Shown: piece after piece, positions 11,346 to 22,487 of the stretch
Layout of the letters: each line of letters opens with the position of its first letter
Numbering within the stretch: position 1 is the first letter of the stretch
Assembly (NCBI GenBank): GCA_949825065.1
Contig: OX463863.1
Coordinates: forward strand, 17,469,240 to 17,533,239
Length of the DNA stretch: 64,000 nucleotides
Source of the DNA: Odontocerum albicorne
Lineage: Eukaryota > Arthropoda > Insecta > Trichoptera > Odontoceridae
Reading direction: 5' to 3'
Made by a program: the position numbers and the translations under genes
The notes under the pieces: model-generated
What the model saw: only the letters and a program-made list of their open reading frames with translations
Told to the model about the DNA's origin: nothing
The model's database searches: none

Positions 11346-11517
11346 GATAAGAGTGTGGCTGGGAGACAATATTGTCTTTGACACTATTGTCTCTCATCAC
11401 TGGAGTAGGCACGGTACTCTCTTTTGTTAACACTACCCCACACGAAAAGGCAACAACACTCGCACACGTACTCCGCAAATATTGTTACTAAATTATTTCT
11501 TTTAGCGGACTGGGACA

Positions 11518-11595
11518 CTTTTTATTGTGTACCATCGGGAATGGAGCCCCAAACACCCACCTGAAAGTCAAGTGTCTTAATAACTAGGCTACAGA
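11518..11595 (-). repeat. tRNA-like SINE head (weak)
   Basis: Minus strand has TAGTTATTAAGACACTTGAC followed by a degraded B-box-like TCCATTCCCG. The same piece is at 42040-42115 in the duplicate. It is short and has no clear tail. Confidence 0.35.
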
Positions 11596-11686
11596 TGTTA
11601 ATAGATTTGATGTCAATATTTAAAAATATATTTCTTTGATTAGAATCTATTAAAAAAAATTAATGAATACCTTTGCGATAACTCAC

Positions 11687-11938
11687 CTGAAATTTCAGGC
11701 ACGCCACAAACATCCGCAGTGCCAGTGTTACCAACTCGAGCACATTTTTTTTTAATATTAGCTTCGTGTACATCAAAATCAGTGTAGACTGGTGTACATT
11801 CCTCTTTAACTGTTATTTCTTCTTTTATGTCCAGAACAGAAGCGTCCCCACACTCCAAGTTGCCAGATTGCTCCTGGGAACTACCCACTGTGCTCATTTC
11901 CTTATTCAATATTTTATATGACCAATGACTCTGAAAAC
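11687..11938 (-). CDS. Zinc-finger gene 2, acidic exon D1
   Basis: Symmetric phase-1 exon of 252 bases between acceptor AG 11940-11939 and donor GTGAGT at 11686. It encodes VLDIKEEITVKEEC, VYTDFDVHEA and a final NIKKKC, so the last SUMO-type motif has lost its glutamate (IKKE in copy D2). NTGTADVCG near the end resembles NTETVDVCD of exon B, which shows that D and B are related. It joins E1 upstream and B2 or C1 downstream. Confidence 0.7.
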
Positions 11939-12470
11939 CTGCAAAGACATCATTTGTATAACAGTTCAATATATATATTCTGATATACCATGTTTAACGG
12001 TAAACTAGCATTTGGTTCTCATATCGAGACTGTGTGTTTATCAGACAATAAAATTCTGGGATTTGTGATAAGTATTTCTAAGGAATGAAGTGGTGACGCT
12101 GTTATGAAACGTCTTTATAATTCACTGGTTCACGGTAGATTGGAATGCGACTTAATCTTATGGAACAGGAGAGGAATTCAGGAGTCCTCGATACATACAT
12201 AGAGGGATGATGCGGATTTTTAAAGGCTTACATCCGCGGATGCAGATCTTAAGATTTTTTTAAGAAACTTCGTATGGGTGCAGAAATAAGATAAAAAGAT
12301 AGTAATCTTCAATATTTTTATTAAATAATTAAATATTTAGTAATTAAAGTTAAAAATTGGTGCATTATGTTTAATAAAAAGTAATATCGCCGCCTTTTCA
12401 GGTTCCAGTCTGTTTCGCAGAGGTTCATAAATTAAACCCGCGCTACTGAACAACTGTTCACTAGGAACAC

Positions 12471-12533
12471 TGGCTGGGCTGGGCTGGGCTGGGCTGGGCT
12501 GGGCTGGGCTGGGTTGGGCTGGGCTGGGCTGGT
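12471..12533. repeat. GGGCT pentanucleotide repeat inside the hAT dimerisation domain
   Basis: About twelve copies of GGGCT (one GGGTT) interrupt the conserved SxPPxSxPSExxFS segment of the transposase, adding Gln-Pro-Ser-Pro-Ala-type residues and shifting the frame. Downstream codons for SEQLFS and LIYEPLRNRLEPEKAA remain readable. Confidence 0.9.
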
Positions 12534-14539
12534 GGTGGCGATAAAAATCTGCGTGCTATTGTTGATAATATTTTCAATTCTTCTCGATGAACGTTCCACC
12601 ATTTAAGTAATTTTTTATTGCGGTAAGATAGCAATTCCTTCTTGAGTACAGCGTCAGCGCTACCATTTTCTGGTGTTTCTTGACTCTCATCTTCACTTGA
12701 TGAATCCAGCATCATGGCAAGATCGTTTTTTAAGCATGGCTTTCTGACCGTACCGGACGTCCCTGGTTGTTCCGTATCTTTTCCGAGGAATCTCTCATTC
12801 TCATTCTTTTAGCCCCTTTGGAATTAAGAGAACCTGAAACGTCATCCTCAGTGTTTCTCATCTTCAAAATATCTTCTTTAATTTTTTCTTCGGTCACTGG
12901 TATAAAAAAAAACTTGTGCTTATAGCGAGGGTCTAAGTAGGTAGCGATGACATATAAATTGTTCTCTTCTAACAAAGTAGAAAACTTTGCTGAAAGTTCA
13001 GTTTTCAGAGTTGTTACGTCCAGTCGAATTGGATCAAAATTGTGTGATCTTGTTAAATAGTTATCAAGTTTTTTTCCAAGCATTTGAATTATTGAAATTA
13101 CAGATAAAATAAGGACATGAGAGTTGCTTAGTTCCCGCGTGGCTTCCTCGAAAGGTTTTAATAACTCAATACAACATTCAATGATTTTCCACTCTTCTGG
13201 CAAAATAGGGTCAATCTCACTGTCATTCTCACTGGCATCCTTTACCTTTAAAAAACGCTCAAACATGTAAAATGTACTGTTCCATCGTGTTATACAATCT
13301 TGGAACATTTTGAGATGCGGTTGATTCAGTCTGTCTTGAATTTTTTGCAGTTGTTTCTGAGCGATAGTGGAATGGTTAAAATGAGTCGAAATTTTCTTAC
13401 ATTTTTGTTTGACTATTTTTATGTTTTCTTGCGAATGTAAACAACTGCGAATAGCAAGTTGCATCTTGTGGACTGTACAATCCATGTCATTGAATGCTGC
13501 TAATCGTATACCTCTTTTCATATTGGAGCCTTCGTCTCGAGTTAGGCAATGCACTTGTTATTTTTTTAATATTCCATTTAGAAAGTATCGTGTCAAACCA
13601 AATGTCAGAAGTAAACGACATGTAATCAAATTTTTCGATCAATTCTTTAACTTTTTCAGCAACTTTGCTATATAGTTCCTTGCACACCAAATCAATAAAA
13701 AAAATTGCACCCTCTAAAATTATATCTTGGTGCTAATTCTTGTATCAGTCTGCGAAAACCAAGCCCCTTCACATAGTTAAACAGTAAATTTTGAAGTGCA
13801 ATCATTTCTCCAATGAGTTTGTCAATTTTTTTCGAATTGAAATTGTCAGTGTCCCACTTATTTTCCTTTAGAACTACTTCCTCTAACGAGAGCTGTTTCT
13901 TTGCTTCTTGTAGAGGAGTGACGATTTTATCTAAAAAAATACACAGATAAATTATAACTTGTGAAAACTGATGAAAAACAGGTTTAAAAAAAGCGCGTGG
14001 TAGAACATAAAACTGCACTGCAATTGGAAAACACTATTATAAGAAACTAATTAGGCTATTTTGTTTTTTGAATCATCAGTTAATTTTAGCCTACGGTTAG
14101 AGCTAGCCATACAAATGAAATGTAAACAATGCCACAAGAACAGCACCAGGTAAGGTTAATTAACATTTTTAATGATAAAATTTACCTGCGTCAGCTTATA
14201 TCTTCTGCAATTGTTTTGTTTAATTCGAGCTTTCAGAGAAACTAAACTCTTCTGGATGCATCGATTTTAGATGACAAAGACGAGGTGGTACGGCCCTTGT
14301 GAGAGTAGGTTTTATTGCATATTTAACAATGAGCCTTATCCTGGTCATGTGAATCTGGTTTAAAATAAGTCCAAATCTCACTTTGTGTCGGTGGTGACAT
14401 TGTAAATTCACTTGTCCAATAAACTATTAACTGCAGAAAACTCGCTTAACACACAATACTCACTGTATACTCACAACAACACTCAAAAACTGAAATGTTC
14501 TTACGATAAACGCAACTAAAGACATTGTGATTGATTTAC

Positions 14540-14715
14540 GAGAAATAAAACCCCCCGGCTAAGGGAGGGTGACCCCTACAGAAACACCTATCAGGGAAGG
14601 CAACGGGAAACCACCCTGATTATCATTCCCAGGATATCACTATGGAGAAAGCCTTCGCCGGAGTGATTGCCAACGTCGGGGGGACCTGAGAGGGCACATC
14701 AAGAAGAAGAAGAAA
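14540..14715 (+). repeat. Short retroposon-like insert with AAG tail
   Basis: A GC-richer 170-bp piece inside the hAT 5' region ends in AAGAAGAAGAAG. Its looks are those of the 3' end of a LINE or SINE. The source element was not identified. Confidence 0.35.
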
Positions 14716-14950
14716 TGATAAAAAATAATAAACACGTCGAATCTTGTCACCGAAATCTTTGCTCCTATTGGTCAATCAGCATGTGCTCACGGCACGCGCC
14801 ACTCACCGGCCCCACCCAATTTCTTTCTTGTACGACTTGCGGTACATCAGCATCCACATGAACATCCGCATTGATTATTGCGGATGTCCAAATCCATGCG
14901 GAAGCTCCACCATTGAGGATCCGAATATCCGCAACATCCCTGATACATAC

Positions 14951-15179
14951 CATCACGCCGTGTCCCTATCGAGGTAAGCAAAAAAAAAGAGAATGCCAGA
15001 ATTATAGTTTATATGGCCAATGGCACTTAAAACCTGCAAAAAAAACAATATTCGTAAAATAGTCATATGCACCTACCCTGATATATCATAGTCATTGCTG
15101 GACCTCGCAGTCGAGGATCCCGGCACCACTGCAACGTCAATTCAATTGGGAAGCAAAGCCGTGCTGTGGAGATTTAGTT
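14951..15179. other. Unassigned sequence between hAT and SINE
   Basis: No coding frame or repeat border is visible here. Confidence 0.4.
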
Positions 15180-15478
15180 TATTTCTTTTTTTTTCCCTCC
15201 TATTTGAGTGAGTGACCTGTTAGGCACCAGCAAACTCATCATTCACTCACCGGTGTACTGCATCCGATGGCACACCTAAAGTGAGACGATCAAAACACAC
15301 CGGCATGTTTTTTTTAAGAATAGATATGATCGAAGTCATAGGTATCCTTATATCTCCTAATACTAGGTGGAATAAATGCCAGTGTCATTCGAGGGGAGTA
15401 GCACAGCGTGGGGTTTGAACCGATGACCTTCTGCATGAAAGTCCAGTACATTACCGCGTGGCCATGCATCTAGGTCTT
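15180..15478 (-). repeat. tRNA-derived SINE
   Basis: On the minus strand an A-box-like GGCCACGCGGTAATG is followed about 35 bases later by the B box GGTTCAAACCCC, then an unrelated body and an A-rich tail (GGGAAAAAAAAAGAAATAAA) near 15180. Only the first 45 bases survive at 41521-41566. Confidence 0.65.
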
Positions 15479-15912
15479 GATATATAATGTTTTAACAGAA
15501 AACTTAATTTGGTTGACATAAGGTTCAAATCCCTTGAGGACATAAAACATTAAAAAAAAATTTGATGCTTTTTCCGACTTCATTATATAATACCCCATTG
15601 CCAAACTCTCATCAACTTGATAAACGGTGAGACTATTTCTTTAACATTGAAAGAGATCTACGCACCAGTTTGTATGAATCCGTTGTTGATTGACAACATT
15701 TTGTTTAACGTATCTGACAATTAATAATGCCATTATGAATTAACATTGTTTTCAGCGTCACATTCACAAACTGGGCTATAAAGAGTCACGACTTGCGCAC
15801 AGAATGGTCTTGTTACATTGAAAGAAAGTGCTTTTATATCAACTAGTCCACAAATGCGTTACATTTTTCACAAAACAAAATGTTTTGAAGAAAAACAATG
15901 AGAAAAGCTTAC

Positions 15913-16099
15913 TTGGATTCGTAGATGTGTTATCGCCAAGATGTTTGGAGTCTGTGCTGGTATCTTGTGAACATTCCTGTTTAATATACATCCAATGTTT
16001 ATTGATTTCCTCAGGGAACACTGCTGAAATATCCTCGTCTTCTGTCAATTCCTTTTTTACCATCGACTCTGTTGTACTTTTGTATTTCTGCGAACTCAT
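15913..16099 (-). CDS. Zinc-finger gene 2, first-type exon E1
   Basis: The ATG at 16099 follows an acceptor-like CAAG/ATACTGG; the E2 copy has CAG/GATACTGG. It encodes MSSQKYKSTTESMVKKEL, TEDEDISAVFPEE and WMYIKQEC, ending one base into a codon at a GTAAGC donor (15912). VKKE and IKQE are 25 residues apart, as in exon A. The changed acceptor shortens the exon by a base, which matters only if it is used as an internal exon after F1. Confidence 0.68.
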
Positions 16100-16254
16100 C
16101 TTTTTCCAGTATCTTGTATATAAAAACTGGAATTAGCTGAGCTTATTTCATAGAAATTTATACAGAAACTCTGCTTTGTTGATTTAACGAAATCAGAAGT
16201 AATGCATTACTTTTGATTTTGTTATCACTAATCACTAAGATCACTGACGTAAAA

Positions 16255-16455
16255 CTTTGAGTTGGGGATTGTGGGTGGAGGAAGGAAGGAGACAACCTCA
16301 GCAAGCAGTGGCGAAATCCTGGGAATAAACTCGAATGTGTTTGACAGATGTATACACCGATGCATTGACTTGGATATTTCTAGGGCCTCTAATCTGTCCC
16401 GTTACTACTGATATGCAAGAATTTGGTACCATAGATAGAGAATAGATGATTTTCA
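16255..16455 (-). repeat. Partial copy of the MITE at 27859
   Basis: TTTCTAGGGCCTCTAATCTG and its surroundings match the interior of the complete MITE. The ends are missing. It lies in the F1-E1 intron. Confidence 0.55.
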
Positions 16456-16679
16456 TGGTGATAATGATTAGCCGTTTTAGAATCAATTGGACAGAAATTA
16501 CATTATTTTCACCATCATATCACGAGCTATAAACAGTCACGACTCGCACATGGAATAGCTTTGTTAGATTAGAAGGCAGACGTCTTATAAACTAGGTCAC
16601 GAATGAATTACAGTTTATGTAAAACATGTTTTAAAGAATACAAAATTGGTTTAAAGAAAAAGAAATGAGATAAGCTTAC

Positions 16680-16842
16680 TTGGCTTATTGGAGTTAACAT
16701 CTTGTGTACGTTCCTGCTTGATGTCTTTCTCACGTATAGTCATATTGTACTGCTGGAACACTGCTGCAGTATCCTCATCTCCTGTCCTTCCTTTCTTCAC
16801 CGCCACCTCTATAGTTCTCTTTTGATCCTGGCAGCTCATCAT
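16680..16842 (-). CDS. Zinc-finger gene 2, first-type exon F1
   Basis: The ATG at 16842 lies eleven bases after an acceptor (AG 16855-16854). It encodes MMSCQDQKRTIEVAVKKGRT, DTAAVFQQYN and KDIKQERTQD, ending at a GTAAGC donor (16679) in phase 1. The full exon 16680-16853 is 174 bases, a multiple of three. The first motif has lost its glutamate (VKKG); IKQE remains. It could be an alternative start exon or could be joined to E1. Confidence 0.65.
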
Positions 16843-17055
16843 CTTCCAGTCTCCTGTATATATTAACCAGATAAAGCTTAGTTTATTTCATAGCACAGGA
16901 AACCCAGCTTTGTTGATTTGACAATGTCTAAAGAAAGACAGATTTGGTAATAGTGGATTCCTGAGTTAGAAAACTTACCAAGGGAAATGATCTACAAAGA
17001 AACCTTTCCAGGTTAAGAGAACAGACTCTCATCAAGGGGTCTCCAGCTCGGGACT

Positions 17056-17530
17056 AGGATACACTATTGATACATATACACACACACACTTTCATGGCGT
17101 GATGATAAGTAAAATCTGTCAATAATATTATTATAAGTACACATTATAATAATTATGAAACAAACGCTTGTTGCAAGAAATTGCTTTAAAACAATAAAAC
17201 GAAGGATGACCCGTGTCAGGGGATAATGTGTAACATGACTGTGGCGTAATGCCAAGACTAGAAACCAGCCGCCCGGAGTGAGATTCTGGCATAAATGAGA
17301 TAACCCATTGTTAATTTTAAAGTAAGGGATCGTAACACGCGTAATTACAGGGTTGTCTGCACTCCGTTCTGTGGCCGCACTCAACACGATACGACTGCAT
17401 TAATACAGCGTATGTACTGTGTCATTTGTATTCGTAACTATTCGTATTTTCTTTATTTATAACGAACATATTATCTAGAATCAACTTGGAAAATAACTCA
17501 CTTGAGAACAGTGACAGTAGCTTCCATAAA
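17056..17530. other. No gene; end of the duplicated segment and an AC repeat
   Basis: Similarity to 40205 onward ends near 17050. A short AC-repeat follows at about 17080. Nothing else was recognised. Confidence 0.5.
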
Positions 17531-17869
17531 ATCCATAGATACATTTATTTCTTAAAAGTTATCCATAGACTAAATATATTTTATTTTAGATGAATCATTC
17601 GCTCGCTTTCTACACATTTAATTCTAATCTTATTGTAAATATTCATTTAGTTGTAAACTATGTAGTTTAGTTGTAAAATAGTTTAGCTCCAAAGTATCTC
17701 ACTAGATAACAGTAGTCTCGGGACCAGTTGCTTAAGTATAGGCAAAATATCAACTACGGACGCGGCAACCAAGTGCGCCGATGTCGCTTCATGTGAATAG
17801 AACAAATGAGATTCTATGAAGTAGACATCAGTTGACACTAGTATTATTATTGTCAACCAGGGTTGATCC

Positions 17870-18000
17870 AATGCTGGATGGAAGTCTCCTCTAGTCGACT
17901 CCAAATAGTTCGATTTTTAGCTTGTTGGTGCCATGTGATGCTGCTATGCTTCCTCATTACATCTATCCAGCGTACCTTCGATCTTCTTCTTCAATACCCT
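17870..18000 (-). pseudogene. LINE C-terminal tail fragment
   Basis: Minus strand reads SKVRWIDVMRKHSSITWHQQ and AKNRTIWSRLEE, a common ending of insect LINE polyproteins. No other part of the element is nearby. Confidence 0.5.
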
Positions 18001-18479
18001 AATCTTCATTCCGCAATTCGGCCTAACGCTCACAGTGATATGCTTCCAACTCCAATACCACCTTCATTTTGGACACAATATGAAGAAGATGATGACACCA
18101 TGCGGTAAACGAACATTATAAGGATATAGAACACCACCTACCATGAACTTCCAATGAACCACACTAAATAGCTTGGTGATATAAGCGACGAACATGGAGA
18201 GCACTCTCATCAGGATATAACAGTGATGGAAACACGAAACCAGGGAAAATCGAATCCAGCCGTGCGAGCGGATTATTGCTAGACTACAATTAAGACAATC
18301 CAAGAGCGCAATATAAATTGGGGTCAAGTAGATTGTATCGGACGTGTGCCGTCGCCCTTGTGTGTGCGTATACGGCATATTGAAACAGACAATGATGTGT
18401 AGATCTGCATATATTATTGAAATTATAATGTAAACTTTGAAATCATTGTAAACTCTGCTATATATAACTATGTAAAATG

Positions 18480-18850
18480 TATGTTTGTTTGACTCCGATC
18501 GCGTTCGCGACCGCAATGGAAATAAGTGACTTGCGGGGCGAAGCGATTGGAGTAGGTCGGGGCCCAGTCGGCGTAAGCAGCGCCCAAAACCCCGAAAGTT
18601 GTTGTATTTCGCGGGCAATGGGCGCTTGTGACGGCCGACTGACCATTAATATAGAGGGCTCCCTGGTTTTGAAAATTATTTTCTCAGTACTACCGACTAT
18701 ACTGCGTTTTACTTAAGACCCGCTACCTTCCTTCGACTGCCTGAGAGGAATCTCTCCCGACTACCTTCTTCTTCTTCTACTGGATCTTCGCTTGGAATTC
18801 GCGACCTCGATTCTCTGAGCGCTACACGGCAACCAACGTGCCTACGATAC
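18480..18850. other. GC-rich block of unknown origin
   Basis: Base composition is clearly richer in G and C than the surroundings. No frame longer than about 80 codons and no recognisable protein motif was found. It could be part of an LTR or another retroelement. Confidence 0.3.
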
Positions 18851-19149
18851 AGTTCTTTGTGCCCCGTCCGGTTCATAGATAAATTTCCTTTGTACTATGT
18901 AGAGCATAAGTCTTATTTTCAAATATATGATACATTAAAAACTATACGTGATGCGGACTTTTTAATGAAACTAATAAAAACAGCATCCGAAACTGCATTA
19001 AAATATATATCGGAGTCCGGGAAATAAAAACGTTGTTCCTCAATGTTATCTAACACTGGGGCATCCTTCATATATAGGAGTAAACTCTTGAATAATGATG
19101 GCCATGAACTTTATATATGACAGCTTGGACCATTGATACAGAGGGGAGC

Positions 19150-19215
19150 AGCCGTCAAATAGGGACTCAACTTTAGCGATGCAGCGGGCTTGACTTCATT
19201 CATAGGTTCAAGTTC
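19150..19215 (+). repeat. Possible tRNA-derived SINE head
   Basis: TAGCGATGCAGCGG is followed by the B-box-like GGTTCAAGTTCC about 25-30 bases later. No tail was identified, so this is tentative. Confidence 0.3.
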
Positions 19216-19733
19216 CTGTCATCCTTGGCATTGTGACGTTGAGTTTTATGATGGTAATACTGGCCATTCAGTATGTTAAGATTATCCAATCATTTTATTG
19301 TTCCTACAATTGTCAGGCGTGATTGCAATGTTAAAAGTGTTTAGCAATTATATGATATTAATGACAAAAGTAAATAGAAAACTTGAATCCATTTTGATTA
19401 AAATGTTTTTTTTTATTCATTGCCATTGTTATTTTATGTCTTATAATCATATCAAGAAGTGATATCTACCAAATAACATTGGAAAAATAAAGGTGTTTTT
19501 GAATAATGGCCATGAATTCATATGACGTCACATGACACTGGCATATATGGAGGAGTATAAGTGTCAAGTAATATCCACTTCATAGGATCTCAGTTTTAAT
19601 CACATGGACGACATCGGCGCACTCGGTTGCCGCGTCCGTAGTTGGTATTTTGAGTAGGCAACTATTATCTAGTGAGATACTATGGAGTTATTTATTTAAC
19701 TATTTTACAATTTATCTACAAAATTTACAACTA

Positions 19734-19948
19734 TAGTTCAGAAAATGTAGGATGAGTCCTGTGACAGTTCACAAATTTGCCCTATTACAGCCTTGTAACG
19801 ATGTTCAGTAATTTTAATTATTTTATCAACTTTAATATAAGCCTCAATTCTAATAAATAGCAAGTTATTTAGGTACTTACATTACATAAGGTTGTATTGG
19901 GGCAAATTTGTGAGCTGTCACAGGACTCATCCTAGGGTTTCCGAACTA
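19734..19948. mobile_element. 215-bp MITE with about 50-bp terminal inverted repeats
   Basis: The ends read TAGTTC(A/G)GAAA and continue as GGATGAGTCCTGTGACAG to TTTGCCC on both sides. TA flanks at 19732-19733 and 19949-19950 match a single TA in the left arm of the surrounding inverted repeat (near 17650). That fixes both the borders and the target duplication. Confidence 0.88.
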
Positions 19949-20529
19949 TAAATGAATATTTACAAGAATATGAGAATTAAATGTTAAGTAAACGAGCGCA
20001 TTATTTCAGTATAAATGGCGACCATCGATGTGCATCTATTTTATTATAAGTTAATACAATTTTGGTTTTGCATCTAGTTCACGGTTTATATTCAGGAAGA
20101 AAATATTTTGTCTATGGATAGCTAAGATTTATCTCTGGAATTACTTTGAAAACGGACACCTCTGTCACTGCTCCTCTGGAGTCGGATTTATTTCCAATTT
20201 GATTCCAAGTACGATATTCGCTATAAACAGAAATGCAAATATTTCACAGCAAATATATTTTAAAGGCGGTGCCGCCCACTTTGAGAAACAAATGGCGTAT
20301 ACTCCATGCCTAGAAGGTCACGGATAAATTATTTAAGAAGATAGAGACACCGCGTATACTCCATCAGATATAGGAGTGCACGGCCATAAATAATAAAGAA
20401 GAGTGTGTCATTTCTGTTCAATTGAACTGTCAATAAGGTATTAATTGTATGTGATTTATTTTGTCTGTAATTTAATTTTTCCCCGTTTTTGCGAGTTGAT
20501 TACGGTATTGATTTAGTGGTTCATTCGGA

Positions 20530-20651
20530 CCGCTCCACTGTGATTGTTTGTATCAGTGTGCACTGCTTAATAAAGTGACATTTTGTGTTTTATAAAGGCA
20601 TATTTTTGCCTCAGCTCTTTTGACAGTTGATCTGCTGGGATAGCGATCACG
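20530..20651 (+). promoter_or_regulatory. Candidate promoter and non-coding first exon of gene 3
   Basis: TATAAA at 20591-20596, TCAGCTC at 20611, and a GATCACG/GTAAC donor-like site after 20651. This is the plus-strand counterpart of the blocks upstream of exons A1, A3 and A5. An intron of about 1.8 kb to exon A2, holding a piggyBac-like insertion, is implied. Confidence 0.4.
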
Positions 20652-20695
20652 GTAACATCAGTATAATTGAGGTTTTACACCTTTTTTTTCATTAA

Positions 20696-22005
20696 CATTT
20701 TTACGGCGAAAGCTCGAGTATCTTTGGTGTGTCACACAGGCGGCGGTGTTTTACGTCTATAAATTTATATTGTATCTACATACAAATATGACTCACCGCC
20801 TGGCAGCCATTATCCCGAAGCTGAGTTCTGTGGAACTGTGCGCCGATGCATTTTTTAGCTGACACTACGTAAGATTAGAACATATTATTATAACACTATT
20901 ATACAAATAACATATAATTCTGGTACATTTGTATCTACCCAGCGTTCAATTCGTGATTTAGCGGAATATTCCTTACTCAATTGTTTAAAATTGGTTAGTC
21001 TGTTGTACCACATTTTCAATTATATTTTTATTTAAAAAATATTCGAAAATATCGAGTTCGGATGATTCTGGTGTAAGTTGGCACGAGGGCAAGATGCCAG
21101 ATGAAAATTCATCAAACTCGTGGATTATTGGCGCAAACGGACCTCGGCTCCATGAAGAAAATACATTTTCTAATAGTTCCTTTGGTTCCACATTGCCGCT
21201 GGTTGTTGCTCCAATATCTGGAATAATTGTATCATCCATTCTCTGCTCTTCTTCTAATGGATCAACATCATCTGCAACATCGTCTTCTTCATCGGTTAAT
21301 TCAAAATCTGAATCAAGTTCTACTACCGTGATATCTTCAATTTCCTCTCCAGTCAAGTTCCTTTTAGCCATATTGATAATATAAGCGGTGTTGATTTTTT
21401 TAGTTATTTTAAAAATTTAATGAATTGTTACAATGGCGTATAACACACGTAACATAAAAAATAACGAAGATTTGAAAAGTTGTAAAAGTAAGTGAATGTT
21501 AAAATCTCTTAAAAAACAGTTTGTGTAATTGTATCCAAATCAAAGCTATAAATAAAGTGCGACAATATAAGAAGCAATAATCGAAGAAAACAATAATCCA
21601 TAAACAATGAAAAAGGCAATTAATTCAATACGCAATACGCGTACACAAAGATAAAAATATCGACGCACAATACCTCACAATGATCGGGAGAAATCGTCAT
21701 TAGAAACATGACCTTCGGCACACCCGAACGAGTAGCGCCAAAATTTAAAATGCTTTAAATATCGACGGCCTGGAATCGGTCTGTTTAAATCCTTCTTATG
21801 GATCAAGTACTTGAAGTTTTGATGATTTTAAAAGAGATGTCACTAGAGGATACGTTTTGTCTTATATTCAGGTTAAAAATTTTAAAGAAGATTTCATCTT
21901 GACCGACTTATCGACACGCAAACTTAGCGGCCACTTAACTGGCCGCTCGCCAGTATGACACGTTTTATGTATGGGCCAATTAAGTGGTCCCCCGCCGTGA
22001 AAGAG
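20696..22005 (-). mobile_element. piggyBac-like element, non-autonomous
   Basis: Both ends abut TTAA (20692-20695 and 22006-22009) and share an inverted terminus with a conserved ACGGCG core. A minus-strand frame at 21371-20985 (128 codons) begins MAKRNLTGEEIEDI, has an acidic DSDFELTDEEDDV stretch and ends ENVVQQTNQF. That matches the N-terminus of piggyBac-type transposases up to the start of the catalytic domain, which is absent. It lies in the presumed first intron of gene 3. Confidence 0.78.
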
Positions 22006-22009
22006 TTAA

Positions 22010-22240
22010 GGGCGATCTAACTCCGGATTTGAATTTGCAATTATTGGCCAGTGACAATACTACAAACTAAGTATATATAATTTGAGTGTTATGATAGGAA
22101 GGTAGTGGTTGTGACCATTAGATATGGTACTTCTCCGCATTTGCATATGTTCTGTAAAACATATTTGGTAAAAAACTGCAGTAAAATTACCAAGGCCAGA
22201 CAAACTACAAAAACACCTTTAAAACTCTTCTGATATGTGA
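22010..22240. other. Unassigned intronic sequence of gene 3
   Basis: It does not match the paralogous introns expected here, so a further rearrangement right of the TTAA element is likely. From 22240 the sequence again matches the leader introns of genes 1, 4 and 7. Confidence 0.4.
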
Positions 22241-22487
22241 CAGTAACACATCAAGCTTTAGATGTAGTGTAATGCATGTGTCTAGTGTTCATATAATATC
22301 GTAAATATTTTTAAAAGAACTCCCAAACCAAATCTACACACACCACGGACAAAGAAGATGGTCATGTCAGGAAAGTTATCATTCACTCATATTGGGAACT
22401 GAATATAGTTACATGGTTCGCTACGTGAAAAGGTTGATTGTATCATAAATTAAATTTTAAACTATTGCGAATGTTTCCAGGTCATAG

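Larger units (their letters stand above)
12199..14942 (-). mobile_element. hAT transposon with BED finger, decayed
   Basis: An 8-bp duplication ATACATAC flanks the element (12191-12198 and 14943-14950). The ends share GGGATG(A/T)TGCGGAT. On the minus strand the transposase starts near 14405 with a BED-type finger (SEIWTYFKPDSHD, then C...C and HLKSMH after a frameshift). It continues with GFRRLIQELAPRYNF (about 13740), FDYMSFTSDIWFDT, LTRDEGSNMKRGI, the RWNSTF region and WNVHREELKILSTIARRFLS, the hAT dimerisation domain. Stops, an internal deletion and a pentanucleotide expansion make it inactive. Confidence 0.88.
17535..20135. mobile_element. Large inverted repeat (foldback-like) around 1.7 kb
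   Basis: The arm at about 17535-17840 is repeated in reverse at about 19556-20135. Shared landmarks include AGTATCTCACTAGATAA, CTACGGACGCGGCAACC, GTGCGCCGATGTCG, GTAAATATTCATTT and ATCCATAGAC. The right arm is longer because a 215-bp MITE and other sequence sit in it. The interior holds a minus-strand LINE tail (17870-18000) and a GC-rich block (18480-18850). It could be a foldback element or an inverted duplication; no target duplication was found. Confidence 0.6.

Noticed and set aside
15100..15480. tRNA gene on the minus strand
   Set aside because: A and B boxes are present, but there is no cloverleaf acceptor stem, and an A-rich tail follows. It fits a SINE better.
18064..18618. A 184-codon minus-strand frame
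   Set aside because: Composition and sequence show no domain, the frame overlaps another frame in the GC-rich block, and no splice or promoter context supports it.
21094..21384. Ser-rich plus-strand frame of 96 codons
   Set aside because: Antisense of the acidic piggyBac-like N-terminus; Asp and Glu codons read as Ser and Ile/Leu on the other strand.
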